DNA of 5,889 nt, taken from Candidatus Apopatosoma intestinale. GTDB lineage: Bacteria; Bacillota; Clostridia; Oscillospirales; CAG-272. The position numbers and the translations under genes are program-made. How positions within the stretch are numbered: the first letter of the stretch is position 1; the number at the start of each line of letters is the position of its first letter. Positions 4,248 to 5,889 of this stretch are shown in pieces. Under the pieces are notes generated by a model. That model searched no databases. It saw only the letters and a list, made by a program, of their open reading frames with translations, and had not been told where the DNA came from. Location of the stretch: the NCBI GenBank assembly GCA_018064545.1, contig JAGHUY010000142.1, positions 1-5,889 on the forward strand. The letters are read 5' to 3'.

Positions 4248-4925
4248 ATGAGTGAAATGTTTCATCAGTTGTGGGAGAGCGGCGGCTTTCTTACCGCCAC
4301 GTGGGAGACGGTCTATATGACCGTGCTTTCCACAGCGATCTCCTATGTCATCGGACTTCCGCTCGGCGTTCTGCTGGCGGCCACCGACCGGGGCGGAGTC
4401 CATCCGATCCCGTGGCTGAACAAGACGCTGGGGATCATCGTCAACATTTTCCGCAGTATGCCGTTTATCGTGCTGATGGTCGCTATGCTCCCGGTCGCCA
4501 AATTCATCGTCGGCACCAGCCTCGGCAACTCGGCCATGATCGTCATGCTCGTCATCGCGGCGTCTCCGTATATCGCCCGTATGGTCGAATCGTCCATCAA
4601 AGAGGTGAACGCCGGCGTCATCGAAGCGGCAGAAGCCATGGGCTCTTCCACCATGCAGATCATCGTAAAAGTTCTGATCCCGGAATCCAAGCCGTCCCTC
4701 ATCATCGGTGCCGTCATTTCAAGCGTCACGATCCTCGGCTATACCGCGATGGCCTCCACCATCGGCGGCGGCGGCCTCGGTGCCGTTGCCATCACCAAAG
4801 GGCATCAGCGTTTCAACGACGACGTGATCTGGTTCTGCGTCGTTCTGATCGTTCTGATCGTCCAACTCATGCAGGAGTTCGGAATGCGTCTCGCCCATAA
4901 AACAGACAAAAGAATCCACAAGTAA
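4248..4925 (+). CDS. metI: Methionine ABC importer, permease subunit MetI
   Basis: This 225-residue integral membrane protein forms the channel half of the MetNIQ importer, slightly longer than the roughly 217-residue E. coli protein. Hydrophobic segments appear near residues 20-45, 61-82, 93-112, 148-170 and 195-215, fitting the five-helix MetI fold. Between helices 3 and 4 is the EAA loop, EAAEAMGSSTMQIIVKVLIP (126-145), which docks onto MetN. Other family marks are FRSMPFIVLM (68-77) and GYTAMASTIGGGGLG. The ATG lies 2 nt after the metN stop, and its ribosome binding site GAGGAGG (4234-4240) is inside the metN end, so the two genes are probably translationally linked. No oddities seen. Confidence 0.96.
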   Translation: MSEMFHQLWESGGFLTATWETVYMTVLSTAISYVIGLPLGVLLAATDRGGVHPIPWLNKTLGIIVNIFRSMPFIVLMVAMLPVAKFIVGTSLGNSAMIVMLVIAASPYIARMVESSIKEVNAGVIEAAEAMGSSTMQIIVKVLIPESKPSLIIGAVISSVTILGYTAMASTIGGGGLGAVAITKGHQRFNDDVIWFCVVLIVLIVQLMQEFGMRLAHKTDKRIHK

Positions 4926-4946
4926 AGATAAAAAGGAGTTTTCACC

Positions 4947-5771
4947 ATGAAAAAGATCGTTTCTCTCGTTCTCTGCTCTCTTTTGATATTCGGCGTTCTC
5001 GCCCTTTCTTCCTGCGGGAAACCCGATGACATGACCATCACGGTCGGCGCCACCCCCGTTCCCCATTATGAGATTCTGGAACAGGTCGTGGAAGTCCTCG
5101 CAAAACAGGGTTACACCCTGAAACTGGTGGAGTATAACGACTATACCACGCCGAACATTGCTCTGCACGATGGCGAACTCGACGCCAACTTCTTCCAGCA
5201 CACTCCGTATCTGAACTCTTTTAACGCGAGCAACAACACCGATCTGGTCTCTGCCGGACTCGTCCACTACGAGCCGTTCGGCGTTTACGGCAACGGCATC
5301 ACTTCCCTTTCCGCTCTCGCCGACGGTGCCACGGTCATCGTGCCGAACGACGGTTCCAACGAGACCCGCGCACTGATGCTCCTCGCTCAGGAGGGTCTGA
5401 TCACGCTGAAAGACGGCGTGACCGCCGCTTCCAATCTGACGAAACTCGACATCGTCTCCAATCCGAAGAATCTCGACATCAAAGAAGTCGATGCTGACAG
5501 CGCCCCCGCTCAGCTCCGGAACAGCGACGCGGGCAGTATCGCCGTCATCAACGGCAACTACGCCCTCGGCGCCGGCTTGAAGATCGCCGACGCTCTTGCG
5601 ATCGAAGACGCCTCCGGCGAAGCCGCTCAGACTTACGCCAATATCATTGCCGTCCGTTCCGGAGATGAAAACAGCGATAAGATCAAGGCTCTCATCGCCG
5701 CTCTGCAATCCGACGAGATCGCCGCGTACATCGCATCTGCTTATAACGGCGCGGTCATTGCCATTCATTAA
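4947..5771 (+). CDS. metQ: Methionine-binding lipoprotein MetQ (NlpA family)
   Basis: This 274-residue protein is the extracellular substrate-binding subunit of the importer. It has a basic N-terminus MKKIV, a hydrophobic segment and a lipobox L20-S-S-C23, so it is a lipid-anchored protein. The mature part opens with ITVGATPVPHYEIL (31-44), the family hallmark, followed by the conserved stretches ALHDGELDANFFQHTPYL and VNDGSNETRA-like VPNDGSNETRALMLL. The length fits the NlpA/MetQ family. AAAAGGAG (4931-4938) lies 8 nt before the ATG, and the spacing from metI is 21 nt, so it is the third gene of the operon. Methionine is the likely ligand; some family members prefer other stereoisomers, dipeptides or cysteine-related compounds, but the Met-rich leader upstream independently favours methionine. 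Confidence 0.95.
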   Translation: MKKIVSLVLCSLLIFGVLALSSCGKPDDMTITVGATPVPHYEILEQVVEVLAKQGYTLKLVEYNDYTTPNIALHDGELDANFFQHTPYLNSFNASNNTDLVSAGLVHYEPFGVYGNGITSLSALADGATVIVPNDGSNETRALMLLAQEGLITLKDGVTAASNLTKLDIVSNPKNLDIKEVDADSAPAQLRNSDAGSIAVINGNYALGAGLKIADALAIEDASGEAAQTYANIIAVRSGDENSDKIKALIAALQSDEIAAYIASAYNGAVIAIH

Positions 5772-5784
5772 ACCATAGCAAGCG

Positions 5785-5820
5785 AAAAAAGTCGCGCCGG
5801 ATGGCGCGACATTTTGTTTA
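5785..5820. terminator. Bidirectional intrinsic terminator after metQ
   Basis: GTCGCGCC (5791-5798) and GGCGCGAC (5803-5810) form a perfect 8-bp GC-rich stem with loop GGAT. On the plus strand it is followed by ATTTTGTTTATT, 19 nt after the metQ stop. On the minus strand the hairpin is followed by TTTTTT (5790-5785), a cleaner U-tract, so it may mainly serve a convergent gene to the right. Confidence 0.85.
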
Positions 5821-5889
5821 TTCTTTATTATTCGGCGGGTTGTTCTCTCTCCAACACACAGGCCTTTTCACACTATCTGTTATGGTAAT
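5818..5889 (-). CDS. Possible C-terminal end of a convergent gene (partial, unrecognised)
   Basis: On the minus strand one frame is open from the window edge for 23 codons to a TAA at 5820-5818, ending ...RENNPPNNKE. The other two minus frames are closed within a few codons. The bidirectional terminator just beyond, with its better U-tract on the minus strand, supports a gene ending here. The piece is too short to recognise a family, and a frame of this length can occur by chance. Confidence 0.4.
   Translation of the reverse strand: MTITDSVKRPVCWRENNPPNNKE

Noticed and set aside
4719..5768. Long minus-strand frame opposite metI/metQ
   Set aside because: It spans two well-identified genes on the plus strand, lacks start signals, and its composition is that of an antisense shadow.

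Overview
The window looks like chromosomal DNA from an anaerobic Gram-positive of the class Clostridia, possibly an Oscillospirales or Ruminococcaceae-type gut bacterium. The reasons are fairly GC-rich genes separated by very AT-rich spacers, consensus sigma-A promoters, strong AGGAG-type ribosome binding sites, tRNA genes with encoded CCA, a ferredoxin-fused aldo/keto reductase and an AraM-type glycerol-1-phosphate dehydrogenase. The genus is an inference; there is no rRNA or other marker here.

Left part (1-2454). The 3' two thirds of a glycerol-1-phosphate dehydrogenase gene (+) runs toward a minus-strand unit of two genes: a small unrecognised lipoprotein (1976-2380) followed by an aldo/keto reductase with two C-terminal Fe-S cluster motifs (900-1922). 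A perfect 13-bp hairpin (866-895) between the convergent genes can end transcription from both sides. The lipoprotein has a clear sigma-A promoter (2426-2454) and an 18-bp palindrome between promoter and ribosome binding site.

Middle (2455-2880). Two minus-strand tRNA genes, Ser(GGA) then Val(CAC), are read from one promoter (2850-2878). A terminator-like hairpin lies between them and a long terminator follows. Between that terminator and the lipoprotein promoter is a compact array of four hairpins with different stem sequences, joined by the same TGATG linker. No known element explains it.

Right part (3027-5820). A consensus promoter drives metN-metI-metQ, the ATPase, permease and lipoprotein of a methionine ABC importer. 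Between promoter and metN there is a well-translated-looking 31-codon open frame (3093-3188) with 8 Met and 2 Cys codons in codons 7-19. A strong intrinsic terminator (3205-3239) follows, together with an alternative antiterminator pairing. This is the architecture of trp-type ribosome-mediated attenuation, here with methionine (perhaps also cysteine) as the sensed amino acid. It is the most notable system in the window: Firmicutes methionine genes are usually controlled by SAM riboswitches or T-boxes, and neither is recognisable here. MetN also carries a C-terminal NIL domain, so methionine probably limits the importer both at transcription and at the protein level. A bidirectional terminator (5785-5820) closes the operon, and a minus-strand reading frame at the right edge may be the tail of a convergent gene.
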